Program-made: the position numbers and the translations under genes
Shown: positions 1 to 7,490 of the stretch, piece after piece
Numbering within the stretch: position 1 is the first letter of the stretch
Layout: every line of letters begins with the position of its first letter
NCBI GenBank assembly: GCA_009843005.1
Contig: VYEH01000234.1
Coordinates: 1-22,005, forward strand
DNA length: 22,005 nt
Direction of reading: 5' to 3'
Origin: Pseudomonadota bacterium
GTDB lineage: Bacteria > Pseudomonadota > Gammaproteobacteria > Steroidobacterales > Rariloculaceae
The notes under the pieces: generated by a model
Databases searched by the model: none
The model's input: the letters and a program-made list of their open reading frames with translations, nothing else
Told to the model about the DNA's origin: nothing

Positions 1-2
1 AC

Positions 3-440
3 CTGAGGCTGCGCTACGCCTTCAGGCTGGCAAACGCCGGCGCCGACGCCTACCTGGCCGCCAACGTGAACTACCGCGGCGAGATGGTTTCAGGGATCGT
101 CGGCAGCGCCGAACTGATGGACGACACGTTGTTCCACCACGCGGGCGCGCACTCCGGGCTGGCGCTGCGGCACGAGGGCGGTATGTTCGGCACCGTGCGG
201 ATCCCCGACGGCTCGGGGGGCCGGCGCCTGCCCGCCAATTCGCGATTCGTCAATCCGGCTGCCACGACACTGAGCGTGGCCCTGGGGATGGAGCGCGACA
301 CCTGGGGAGCGGAACTCTTTGTCGACAACCTGAACGACGAGTCGGCGCCCGTCATGCAGATCGCGGGGCACTACACGCCGGCCATCACGGTACAGCGGCC
401 GCGCACGATCGGGCTGAGATTGTCGTACGAATTCGAGTAG
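3..440 (+). CDS. TonB-dependent receptor, C-terminal end (partial)
   Basis: This is the 3' end of an outer-membrane TonB-dependent receptor whose 5' part lies outside the window. The frame is open from base 3 and ends in TAG at 438-440. The last ~145 residues show the usual pattern of alternating beta-strand residues. They include a turn reading 'LFVDNLNDESAPV' close to the C-terminus and a final strand 'IGLRLSYEFE', both typical of the 22-stranded barrel of this family, with aromatic and acidic residues at the very end. The family imports siderophores, vitamins or oligomeric substrates using TonB-ExbBD energy. The substrate cannot be deduced from the barrel end alone. The GTG at 66 is not the real start because the frame continues upstream of it with barrel-like sequence. 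The family assignment is confident; the function beyond it is unknown. Confidence 0.85.
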   Translation: MRLRYAFRLANAGADAYLAANVNYRGEMVSGIVGSAELMDDTLFHHAGAHSGLALRHEGGMFGTVRIPDGSGGRRLPANSRFVNPAATTLSVALGMERDTWGAELFVDNLNDESAPVMQIAGHYTPAITVQRPRTIGLRLSYEFE

Positions 441-791
441 GCCGCCGGACGCCCTGACGCCGGGGTCGCCGGAGCTTCGCGGCGGACAACAAGCTCCCTT
501 GCAATACGCAAATCTGCCTGTTTTGCCCAGATTTGGCACGATGGGACCCGGTGGCTGCATGGTAGTATCGCGACTGCCATCATGTCCCCGGAAATGTACA
601 GAACAGTCGCATTCGCCATCGTCCTGGCGGGCCCTGTCGAGGTACTCCGAGACACCGTCGCGGGCAAAGCGGTCTGACAACAAGTGCCCCCGGCTGGCCC
701 GCACGCACACGCCTCCGGCCATCAGTCTATCCTTCCGGCCGTCAGCCGACACCGCTCCGACCTGACGCAATGCCAGGACCTGTCCTGCAGC
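441..791. other. Intergenic stretch without recognised gene
   Basis: About 350 bases between the receptor stop and the first plausible start of the replication-protein remnant. Frames here are open on both strands because of high GC, but I recognise no protein family in them. An ATG at 594 opens a 27-codon hydrophobic frame that ends at 677 and resembles nothing known to me. One hairpin-forming inverted repeat lies at 509-535. The segment may hold decayed DNA of the inserted element whose remnant follows. Confidence 0.4.
509..535. repeat. Short inverted repeat downstream of the receptor gene
   Basis: Perfect 8-bp arms, CAAATCTG at 509-516 and CAGATTTG at 528-535, are separated by an 11-base AT-richer loop, about 70 bases after the receptor stop codon. 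It could form a hairpin in the receptor's 3' UTR or be an operator. There is no T-run after it on either strand, so it is not a canonical intrinsic terminator. Confidence 0.35.
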
Positions 792-1361
792 GTGCCGGCA
801 ATACGCCAGCGTACACGTGAGCTCAAGCTGCGGATTCGGGAATCGGCCGCCGGCGGCGGCGCAAATGGGCGCAAGAGAAGAATCCTGATCGCGGAACCGG
901 GGCCGCCCACGTGGCCAGAGCGTGTGCTCAGGGACCCGATGCTGGAGCCGGTGGACAAGACAGTCTGGATGGTGCTTCGCCAGAGCGCGATCAGGGGACG
1001 GTTCCCCAGCTACGGGCGGATCGGTCAAGCCGCGAACATCTCGTCCAAATCAACCGTGTCGCGCGCGATCGTCATACTGAGAGCGACTCGATGGCTGGCG
1101 CGGTGCATGGAGATCAGAACGCGCGGAGCGGGCCGGAGGATGAGCCGTGCAAGGAGACCCGGGGCGGAAGTAGCGGTATACGCTTTGCACGATGCGCCAT
1201 TGCCCGTGCCCGACACGCTCCATCTGGACGCCGAATATCTCGCCTTTCTGCAATTCGCCCAGGCGCATCCCCACGCCCGTGTACGGAAAGTCGTGCGGGA
1301 CATTCTGGCGCCTCTCTCCAGTGGCGCCATGCTGGCCGAGGACCGGGTCCGCAGAGCGTGA
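792..1361 (+). pseudogene. Truncated STY4528-like integrative-element replication protein
   Basis: The encoded sequence resembles, from memory, the N-terminal half of STY4528-family 'pathogenicity island replication' proteins carried by integrative and conjugative elements. Recognisable segments in order are 'RDPMLEPVDKTVWMVLRQ', 'FPSYGRIGQAANISSKSTVS', 'AIVILRATRWLARC', 'YALHDAPLPVPDTLHLDAEY' and 'HARVRKVVRDIL'. The TVSRAIVILRATRWL portion looks like a helix-turn-helix. Family members are, as I recall, well over 300 residues. This copy ends after ~189, so the C-terminal half is missing. The link between the HTH and YALHDAPL contains an Arg-rich stretch that looks inserted or frame-shifted. 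The start is uncertain: GTG 792 is used here, while the homologous part begins near base 880. The TGA stop (1359-1361) overlaps the GTG of the sulfotransferase gene. Likely an inactive remnant, though a small DNA-binding product is possible. Confidence 0.6.
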
Positions 1362-3358
1362 CCGCTGCCCGGACCGCAATCCGGAGAGCCCGGGAACTGC
1401 TCGGCGACGGCCGCCCGGACGGGGCCTGCGAGCTCCTTCACGATGTGCTGGACAAGGATCCGGAAAACTCCGATGCGCGCTACACGCTGGCGGTGGCGCA
1501 ACGCCACCGGCGCCGATGGTCCGAGGCGCTGGACACGCTCGAGCAGGTGCTGGCCAAGCGCCCCGGCTACGGACGGGCTCACCAGGAGACCGGCTACAAC
1601 CTCCTGGGCAGCCAGAACTACGCCGGCGCTTCGGCTGCCTTCGAGCGCGCCGTCGCGGCCGACCCGTCGCTGCTCAACAGCTGGAAATGCCTGGCCAGGC
1701 TCTACGGCGGGCGGACCGATCACGCACGGCTGAAGCCGGTGCTCGATCAGATCGAGTTTCTCGAAGGATTGCCGCCGGAGCTACTGACCGTCATCAGCTA
1801 CCTCTCCGAGCACCGCCTGGACGATGCCGAACGCCTCTGCCGGCAATTCCTGCGGGCCCACAAGACCCACGTGGAAGGCATGCGGCTGCTGGCGGAGATT
1901 GCGACCCGCAACGGCGTTTACGGCGAGGCGGAGTTTCTGCTCGAGAGCTGTGTCGAGTTCGAACCGGAGCACCGCAATGCACGGATCCAGTACGCCAATC
2001 TGTTGCTGCGCGTGCAGAAGTTCGCCCCGGCGTACGAACAGGCCGAGATCCTGCTTCGCGAACAGGGTCATGACCTGGCCGTGGTGCGTTCGCTTCACGC
2101 CGCCGCCTGCAGCGGGGTCGGCAAGAGCGATGCCGCCATCGAAAGCTACGAGTTGCTGATGCAGCGCTCCCCGGGAAACCACGTCTTCCCCGTGTCGCTG
2201 GCCCACATCCACAAGGCCAGCGGCGACATCGACGCGGCGGTCGCGCTCTACCGCAAGGCGTACCGGCTCAAGCGCGATCACGGCGACGCGTACTGGAGCC
2301 TGGCCAATGCCAAGTCGTACCGCTTCACCGATGAAGAACTTGAGCGGATGACGGCCGTCGAGGCGGACCGGGCCACCGGCGCCGACGACCGGATACACAC
2401 CTGCTTCGCCCTGGGCAAGGCGTACGAGGACCGCGGCGAGTTCGCGCGTTCCTTCGAGTACTACGCCCGGGGCAATGCGCTCAGGCAGGCCGGAGCGCGA
2501 CACGATCCCGAACACCTCAGGGTTCGCGTGGACAGCCAGATCGAGGTCTGCACCGCAAAATTCCTGGCGGGCAGGCAGGGCTTGGGATGCGGCGCACCCG
2601 ACCCGATCTTCATCGTCGGCCTGCCCCGGTCCGGCTCGACCCTGCTCGAGCAGATCCTGTCGTCCCATTCGCAGGTCGACGGCACCATGGAACTGCACAA
2701 CATCCTCAACCTGGCCAGGCGCCTGCGCGGCCGTGGCGGGGACCGGCCCGGCTCGCCGCGCTACCCGCGGATCCTGACCGGGATCGACGACAGCTACTTC
2801 CGCCGCTTCGGCGAGCAGTTCATCGAGGATACGCGGGCGTACCGGGGGTCTGCGCCGCGCTTCATCGACAAGATGCCCAACAACTTCTTCCACATCGGGC
2901 TGATCCGGCTGATCCTGCCCAACGCCAGGGTCATCGACGCGCGCCGCCATCCCATGGCCTGCTGCTTCAGCGGCTTCAAGCAGCTCTTCGGCGAGGGCCA
3001 GGAGTTTTCCTACGGACTGCGGGAGATCGGCAACTACTACCGCCAATACGTCAGGCTCATGGACCACTGGGACCGCGCCCTGCCCGGCTTCGTGCTGCGG
3101 GTGCGGTACGAGGATGTCGTTGCCGACCTGGAAGGCCAGGTGCGGCGGCTGCTCGACTTCTGCGGCCTGCCCTTCGAACCCGCGTGCCTTGCGTTCCATC
3201 GCACCGAGCGCAGCATCCGCACGCCCAGCGCCGAGCAGGTGCGCCAACCCATCTACCGTTCGGGCCTCGAGCAGTGGCGGCACTACGAGCCGTGGCTCGG
3301 ACCGTTGAAGCAAGCACTCGGGGAGGAAGTGCGCGAGAGGTATGTTATAGAGGCGTGA
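1358..3358 (+). CDS. TPR-repeat sulfotransferase
   Basis: A 666-residue two-part protein. Residues ~1-400 are tandem tetratricopeptide repeats, for example units ending 'ALDTLEQVLAKRPGYGRAH' and 'ASAAFERAVAADPSLLNSW'. Residues ~410-650 form a sulfotransferase domain. Its PAPS-binding 5' loop is 'FIVGLPRSGSTLLEQIL' (GLPRSGSTL at 421-429), followed by 'FIDKMPNNFFHIGLI' and the later 'ARRHPMACCFSG' segment typical of this family. Known members transfer sulfate from PAPS to protein or small-molecule acceptors; the TPR part probably selects the acceptor. No signal peptide is seen, so it is probably cytoplasmic. The start GTG 1358 overlaps the upstream stop as GTGA and gives a protein that begins directly with TPR helices. 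The frame stays open upstream to 911, but that portion only shadows the other gene. Similar TPR-sulfotransferases are often found near TonB receptors in environmental Proteobacteria (inference from memory). The acceptor is unknown. Confidence 0.88.
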   Translation: MTAARTAIRRARELLGDGRPDGACELLHDVLDKDPENSDARYTLAVAQRHRRRWSEALDTLEQVLAKRPGYGRAHQETGYNLLGSQNYAGASAAFERAVAADPSLLNSWKCLARLYGGRTDHARLKPVLDQIEFLEGLPPELLTVISYLSEHRLDDAERLCRQFLRAHKTHVEGMRLLAEIATRNGVYGEAEFLLESCVEFEPEHRNARIQYANLLLRVQKFAPAYEQAEILLREQGHDLAVVRSLHAAACSGVGKSDAAIESYELLMQRSPGNHVFPVSLAHIHKASGDIDAAVALYRKAYRLKRDHGDAYWSLANAKSYRFTDEELERMTAVEADRATGADDRIHTCFALGKAYEDRGEFARSFEYYARGNALRQAGARHDPEHLRVRVDSQIEVCTAKFLAGRQGLGCGAPDPIFIVGLPRSGSTLLEQILSSHSQVDGTMELHNILNLARRLRGRGGDRPGSPRYPRILTGIDDSYFRRFGEQFIEDTRAYRGSAPRFIDKMPNNFFHIGLIRLILPNARVIDARRHPMACCFSGFKQLFGEGQEFSYGLREIGNYYRQYVRLMDHWDRALPGFVLRVRYEDVVADLEGQVRRLLDFCGLPFEPACLAFHRTERSIRTPSAEQVRQPIYRSGLEQWRHYEPWLGPLKQALGEEVRERYVIEA

Positions 3359-3404
3359 TCGCCCCTTCCGGACGGGCTGCGCAATATCCGGTCCACGTTA
3401 ATGG

Positions 3405-3626
3405 TCATCGGAGTGGGTTGACGATATCCACCCCCTCGAAGTGCTTTTCATTGTCTGTAACGACGATGCAATCATTGGAAATTGCGGTTGCCGCGATCAT
3501 CGTGTCGAGCGCGCTTCCCGGTCGGCCTGTCGCCTTGCCGCCCGCCATCAGCCTGGCCCATACCAAACCTGCCCTCTCGTCGAAGGGCAGGACACGGCCG
3601 GCAAAAATTGCCGACTTGCACCAATT
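3405..3626 (-). pseudogene. vapC: VapC (PIN-domain) toxin remnant, C-terminal half
   Basis: On the minus strand, 73 open codons ending in TGA (3405-3407) encode the C-terminal half of a VapC-type PIN ribonuclease. Diagnostic pieces are 'FAGRVLPFDERAGLVWARLM', 'GRPGSALDTMIAATA' and 'CIVVTDNEKHFEGVDIVNPL'. These carry the third and fourth conserved acidic positions of the PIN fold (Asp in SALD, Asp in VTDN). An in-frame TGA (3627-3629) interrupts the frame just upstream. The N-terminal half with the first catalytic Asp is absent in all frames I read, and no vapB antitoxin is present. This is a dead toxin-antitoxin leftover filling the space between the sulfotransferase and the Bug protein. VapC family assignment is confident; expression is unlikely. 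Confidence 0.8.
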
Positions 3627-3697
3627 TCAGGACGTATCCGACTTCGACTTTCTAGCCGTGGTAGTGTTAATTGCAACCGGAGACCGAGGTAACAGGC

Positions 3698-4642
3698 ATG
3701 CACAGACTCATTCCAGCCGTGGCCTTGGGCCTTATCGGATACACCGGTCTCGCCACCGCACAGACCGAATCCATCGTCATCCTGACCACCTACCCTGCCA
3801 CCGGCTCCTCCAGCACCGCGACAACGATCATTGCGCCGAAACTTCAGGAATACCTGGGCCGGGAGATCGAGATCGACTACGGCGTCGGATTGCAGGCCGG
3901 GGTGGACGCTGCGGCGGACGAGCGGACTGTCTTCGTCTCCACGATCGGTAACATGGCGATGTTGCCGGCGATCCTGCCGGCGTTTGGCGTCGATCCGTTA
4001 ACGGATCTTCGCCCCGTCACGCGGATTACCGCAGTTCCGGACGTGTTGATCGCTCATTCGGGGCTTGGCATCGGGACGCTGGACCAACTCCTGGAGTACG
4101 CGAGCGCTCACCCGGGCGAACTCACCTATTCGCACATCGCACCGCGCAGTATCCACCGGCTGGAGTTCGCGGCGTTGCTCGGTGAACTCGACATTGACGT
4201 CACGCTGGACGAATCCATCCGCGGCTCGGCGGCGGCCATGGAGGCGGTCGCGAACGGGGACGTGGACCTGGTCATCACCACCTCGCCTTACGTGTCACCG
4301 CTGATCCAGTCCGGTGCAGCGGTGCCGCTGGTCGTTGTCCATCCGGAGCGAATTCCCCTGCTACCGGACGTGCCGACGATGCTGGAGCACGGCGTCGATG
4401 GCATGCCGTCCGGATCGTGGGGAGGCTTTTTCGCGCCTGCAGGATCGTCCGACGAGTTTGTTCGGCAGATCTTCGAGGCCGCCCGCTTCGCTATGAGCGA
4501 TCCCGAGGTCATTGAGGCTATCGGCACTCACGGCATGGAAGTCTGGCCCAGCGAATCGCCGGAGGCGTTCGAGCAGTTCATCCGGGACGAGATGACGCGC
4601 CTGGGCGACGCGGCCGAAAGGTACGGGATGCAGGTCGAGTGA
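3698..4642 (+). CDS. TctC/Bug-family periplasmic substrate-binding protein
   Basis: A 314-residue extracytoplasmic solute receptor of the Bug/TctC family, the binding component of tripartite tricarboxylate transporters. The N-terminus 'MHRLIPAVALGLIGYTGLAT' is a signal peptide with probable cleavage after A-Q or T-A-Q. Family features follow: a first strand before the YPATGSSS loop, 'LTDLRPVTRITAVPDVLIAH', a middle segment on repeated decoy-site comparison ('GSAAAMEAVANGDVDLVI'), and the late 'PLLPDVPTMLEHGVDGM...GGFFAPAG' motif. ATG 3698 is chosen over TTG 3671 because a GAGG ribosome-binding site (3686-3689) sits 8 bases upstream and the signal peptide then starts at Met. No TctA or TctB membrane gene lies in the window, so this is an orphan receptor, as is usual for Bug proteins. 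The ligand, probably a carboxylate or similar small molecule, is not predictable here. Confidence 0.88.
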   Translation: MHRLIPAVALGLIGYTGLATAQTESIVILTTYPATGSSSTATTIIAPKLQEYLGREIEIDYGVGLQAGVDAAADERTVFVSTIGNMAMLPAILPAFGVDPLTDLRPVTRITAVPDVLIAHSGLGIGTLDQLLEYASAHPGELTYSHIAPRSIHRLEFAALLGELDIDVTLDESIRGSAAAMEAVANGDVDLVITTSPYVSPLIQSGAAVPLVVVHPERIPLLPDVPTMLEHGVDGMPSGSWGGFFAPAGSSDEFVRQIFEAARFAMSDPEVIEAIGTHGMEVWPSESPEAFEQFIRDEMTRLGDAAERYGMQVE

Positions 4643-4728
4643 CGGCGGCGGTGGAAGGCGCGCTGTACGTCCCGGTCCCGTAGCCCGCCGGCCCCGCGAG
4701 CGCCAGCCCAGAAGCGTACCTTCGGCAG

Positions 4729-5754
4729 TTACCGGGCGATGCAGTCGTAGGGCTTTACGTCCTCGCCCAGCAGCGCGTAGTGACGCTGCGTCGTTACCGG
4801 TGCCTGAAAGTTGACGGGATCGGTCGTGACGACGCGGATGACCATTCGGCTGCCTGTCTCGTCGATCTCGAAGCGTTCATCGACCACCACCTCCTCGCTC
4901 ACAGGCACGCCTGTGCGGTCGAAATAGGGCCAGTTGATATTCGTCGTGCGTACGATCAGCGTCGATCCTTCCCAGTGGCCGACCGAATAGCCCAACCGGC
5001 TTGGCAGCTGTGCGGCGGCGTCGGCGTTCTCCCCGAGCCAGATCGTTCGGACCACGTCGTTTTCCTGGATGTTGAGCGTGATCCGGTCGCCGCCGTCAAC
5101 GAAATGCATGGGATGCGGGTTCGACATCGTGGAGGGCATGCCGGGCTTGACGCAGCGTATCGCGGGATCGTCTTCGTCGATGTTGTACACAGCCAGGCTG
5201 GCTTCGCCGGCAGGGGTCAATTGCAGATTCGCCCCTCCGCCGCCACGCGCATCCGGATCGATGCTCCAGACGCGGAACAGGCTGCGCTCGGGATTGTCCG
5301 TCTGCAGGCTCAATTCGGCCGCCTCCACACTGTCCGACCAGCGCGTGGGACGGTTCGGCAGCATGATGGCCTCCCGGCCGTCGGGCAGGAGCATGTTGGT
5401 GACCAGCATCTCGTTCGACCGTACCGTGGAGACAGGCCCGGCGACCCGGACCTCATCGCCGACATTGAACAGTTCCCGCCCAAGGCCTGAGTAGCGGCCG
5501 AGCATGTAAGTCGAGCCGCCTTCGAGTTCCCAGACCGCTTCCTCGCCTGCGGCTTCGTTGCCCGAGCCGGACATCGCCCTGATCGTGAACGTCACATGCG
5601 GATTTCGCCAGTCGACCGCCACGATTTCAGCGTCGAACTCGACGGTCTCGTCCCCGTAGTGCGCACGGGAATGATGGGCGTGTGTGGCAATCGGCCCGAG
5701 CGACACCGAGCAGAGAACCAGGCTGATCCGTGCAATAAGTTTCGAGTGGTGCAT
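4729..5754 (-). CDS. Secreted DUF6152-type protein (paralogue A)
   Basis: A 341-residue protein with a cleavable signal peptide ('ISLVLCSVSLGPIATHA', then HHS at residues 27-29). The start of the mature protein, HHS followed by an acidic strand and 'WRNPHVTFTIR' (NPH at 51-53), matches the DUF6152 pattern, a small beta-rich periplasmic domain of unknown function. The rest is a second beta-rich region with 'LTPAGEASLAVYN...DPAIRCVKPG' and a C-terminal Cys in 'PYDCIAR'. The whole length is collinear with the divergent neighbour at 5862-6905, including two conserved cysteines that could form a periplasmic disulfide. ATG 5754 is the only start ahead of the signal peptide; no clear Shine-Dalgarno is seen. 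Function is not known. The gene faces the Bug gene convergently with 86 bases between them. Confidence 0.78.
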   Translation of the reverse strand: MHHSKLIARISLVLCSVSLGPIATHAHHSRAHYGDETVEFDAEIVAVDWRNPHVTFTIRAMSGSGNEAAGEEAVWELEGGSTYMLGRYSGLGRELFNVGDEVRVAGPVSTVRSNEMLVTNMLLPDGREAIMLPNRPTRWSDSVEAAELSLQTDNPERSLFRVWSIDPDARGGGGANLQLTPAGEASLAVYNIDEDDPAIRCVKPGMPSTMSNPHPMHFVDGGDRITLNIQENDVVRTIWLGENADAAAQLPSRLGYSVGHWEGSTLIVRTTNINWPYFDRTGVPVSEEVVVDERFEIDETGSRMVIRVVTTDPVNFQAPVTTQRHYALLGEDVKPYDCIAR

Positions 5755-5818
5755 GTGATTGCCGAGTTGTGGTTACGGAACGGCTTCCATCATAACCCGG
5801 AGTCCCACGTATTTCGTT

Positions 5819-5828
5819 TTGATATAGT
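5819..5828 (+). promoter_or_regulatory. Candidate extended -10 promoter for paralogue B
   Basis: Within the 107-base divergent gap, TG at 5820-5821 followed by A and TATAGT (5823-5828) fits an extended -10 element. It lies 33 bases upstream of ATG 5862. The -35 region is weak, as expected for extended -10 promoters. Read from sequence only. Confidence 0.45.
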
Positions 5829-5861
5829 CGCAACGACCCCACCGCCACATCGGGAATCGAT

Positions 5862-6905
5862 ATGCATGGTCGCGCCACTCCTTTCTCCCGCGGGCCGATT
5901 GCCTGCGCACTGACCGCGCTCGTCCTGTGGCTCCCGCCGGCGGGCGACGCCCACGACTCCAGGACTTGTTTCATCATGGACTCACCGATGGAACTCCAGG
6001 GCACGATTACCGAGCACGCCTACCACAATCCCCACATCTACCTGACATTCGAGACCATGGACGCAGCAACGGGAGAAACCCGGGAATGGCTGCTGGAAGC
6101 CAACGCTGTATCCTCTGTGCGCAGTGTGGGCTGGCGGGCCGACACCTTCCTGGCCGGGGACCGGGTCAGCGTGCGGGGCTTTCCCCATCGCGATCCGAAT
6201 CGCAGCACGTTGTTCGTGGACGTCATCACCAAGGCCGACGGCTCTTCCTACCGGTCGTCCGGCCTCGCCCCGGGCTCGTTTCAGGCGCCCGACGCGCCGG
6301 TGAGCGGTTCCACGGATTTCTCCGGCGTCTGGCAGCCGGACTTTGCCAGCCGCAACGTCGCGGCCGGATTCAGGCCGGACAGCCTGCCGCTGACGCCGAG
6401 CGCACAGGCGGTCCTGGACGAGTACGATCCCGACGACGATCCGGCGCTGGACTGCATTCCCGAATCGCTGCCCGGCACGGTCCTGCCGGTGTATCCCGTG
6501 CAGTTCAGCCGCATAAGCGAGGACGAACTGCACATCTGGTACGAGCAGTTCGACGGGCGGCGCGTCGTACACCTGGGGATGAGCGAGCATCCCGCCGACG
6601 TCGAGCCGAGCTACATGGGCCACTCCATCGGCTGGTTCGAGGACGGCGCGCTGGTGATCGACACCCGCCACTTCGAGGAAACCGTGTGGGGCCTGGACCG
6701 GGGCACGCCCAGCGGGACGCAGAAGCACCTGGTGGAGCGCTATACGCTCTCGGACGACGGCATGCGCCTGGACGTGGAGTACCGGTTCGAGGATCCGGAG
6801 TACATGACCGAAGCCGTGACGGTGGCCGGAGAGATGTTCCTCAAGCCCGGTTACGAGTTCGAGGCCTGGGACTGCGACGCGGAGGCGGCGAGAAGGCACT
6901 TGTAG
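5862..6905 (+). CDS. Secreted DUF6152-type protein (paralogue B)
   Basis: A 347-residue homologue of the divergent gene at 4729-5754. A signal peptide with hydrophobic core 'ACALTALVLWLPPAG' ends at 'GDA|HDS'. The HDS at 31-33 replaces the HHS of paralogue A, and 'YHNPHIYLTFET' keeps the NPH motif (56-58). Shared landmarks after that are a GDRVSVRG strand, 'LTPSAQAVLDEYDPDDDPAL' with Cys just behind it, 'YMGHSIGWFEDGALVIDT', and a C-terminal 'EAWDCDAEAA'. ATG 5862 has GGGA at 5852-5855, six bases upstream. Product is presumably periplasmic. Duplication followed by inversion, or an old divergent pair sharing a control region, would explain the layout. The biochemical role is unknown; DUF6152 is named by motif resemblance, not by a search. 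Confidence 0.75.
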   Translation: MHGRATPFSRGPIACALTALVLWLPPAGDAHDSRTCFIMDSPMELQGTITEHAYHNPHIYLTFETMDAATGETREWLLEANAVSSVRSVGWRADTFLAGDRVSVRGFPHRDPNRSTLFVDVITKADGSSYRSSGLAPGSFQAPDAPVSGSTDFSGVWQPDFASRNVAAGFRPDSLPLTPSAQAVLDEYDPDDDPALDCIPESLPGTVLPVYPVQFSRISEDELHIWYEQFDGRRVVHLGMSEHPADVEPSYMGHSIGWFEDGALVIDTRHFEETVWGLDRGTPSGTQKHLVERYTLSDDGMRLDVEYRFEDPEYMTEAVTVAGEMFLKPGYEFEAWDCDAEAARRHL

Positions 6906-6947
6906 CCTGAGCAGTTTCGGATCGATCTGCGTCGAGGTGGAAGGTCG

Positions 6948-7424
6948 TCACAGCTCCGCCAGCCGTTCCAAAGCCGCGATCAGCAATCCTTCAGTGTAAG
7001 CAAACGCCCCGGGCCACTTGCTCGCCCGCGGTCCGGCGACGTTGAGCACGGCCAGGCCGTTGGCGGTCACGAATTCGACCAGTGCGCCGGCCGCCCGGTC
7101 GCGGGTCAGGGACGAGGCATCGATCAGCACGCTGGGCCGCCCGTGTCGCTCGCAATACACCCACGTCAGCCGCGTACCGCCCTCAAGCTCACCATCGTGG
7201 ATGATCGCCGTGCCGTCCGAATCCAGCACGTTCTGCAGCGTCCGCGCCCGGTAGCCTGCTCCGGGAAGTTCCGCCACGGGATACATTGCGGGAATCGTCC
7301 CTTCCTCCGACAGGCGTCCCTCCGGGCACCAACCGCCGCATTCCGTCCCCGTCGCCAGCGCCCCGGCCAGCGCACCCTGATCCACGCCGGTCTGTCCGCC
7401 TGAGACGACTTTAATCGGGTTCAT
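6948..7424 (-). CDS. Putative molybdenum carrier, SLOG-superfamily protein
   Basis: A ~158-residue Rossmann-like protein. The N-terminal loop 'VVSGGQTGVDQGALAGAL' is the nucleotide-binding signature of the 'putative molybdenum carrier' (cpSL/MoCo-carrier) group within the SLOG superfamily. It is followed by 'GGWCPEGRLSEEGTIPAMYP', 'RTLQNVLDSDGTAII', 'GGTRLTW' and 'LNVAGPRASKWPGA', all typical in this order. Members bind nucleotides or molybdopterin-like ligands in vitro; the physiological role is unclear. Full length for the family. ATG 7424 is used; an in-frame GTG three codons upstream (7433) is also possible and neither has a good Shine-Dalgarno. It lies 66 bases after the Deg protease gene on the same strand and could be read from it. 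It is convergent with the DUF6152 gene. Confidence 0.8.
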   Translation of the reverse strand: MNPIKVVSGGQTGVDQGALAGALATGTECGGWCPEGRLSEEGTIPAMYPVAELPGAGYRARTLQNVLDSDGTAIIHDGELEGGTRLTWVYCERHGRPSVLIDASSLTRDRAAGALVEFVTANGLAVLNVAGPRASKWPGAFAYTEGLLIAALERLAEL

Positions 7425-7490
7425 TGACCGCACGCATGCGAGGCTGGATGCCCGCGGCCGAGTTGCGTGGGATCGTCCGGGCTCGCGAAC

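Noticed and set aside
594..677. 27-codon hydrophobic ORF after the receptor
   Set aside because: It looks a little like a signal peptide but is too short, has no good ribosome-binding site and has no continuation in another frame that I recognise.
90..1028. 312-codon minus-strand frame opposite the receptor end
   Set aside because: It opposes clear TonB-receptor barrel sequence and has no recognisable motif.
911..1357. N-terminal extension of the TPR-sulfotransferase frame
   Set aside because: In this stretch the alternative frame encodes the replication-protein homologue. The extension is Arg/Gly-rich and non-family.
1781..3313. 510-codon minus-strand frame opposite the sulfotransferase
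   Set aside because: The plus strand carries unmistakable TPR and PAPS-binding motifs. The minus product is low-complexity Ala/Gly/Val/Arg.
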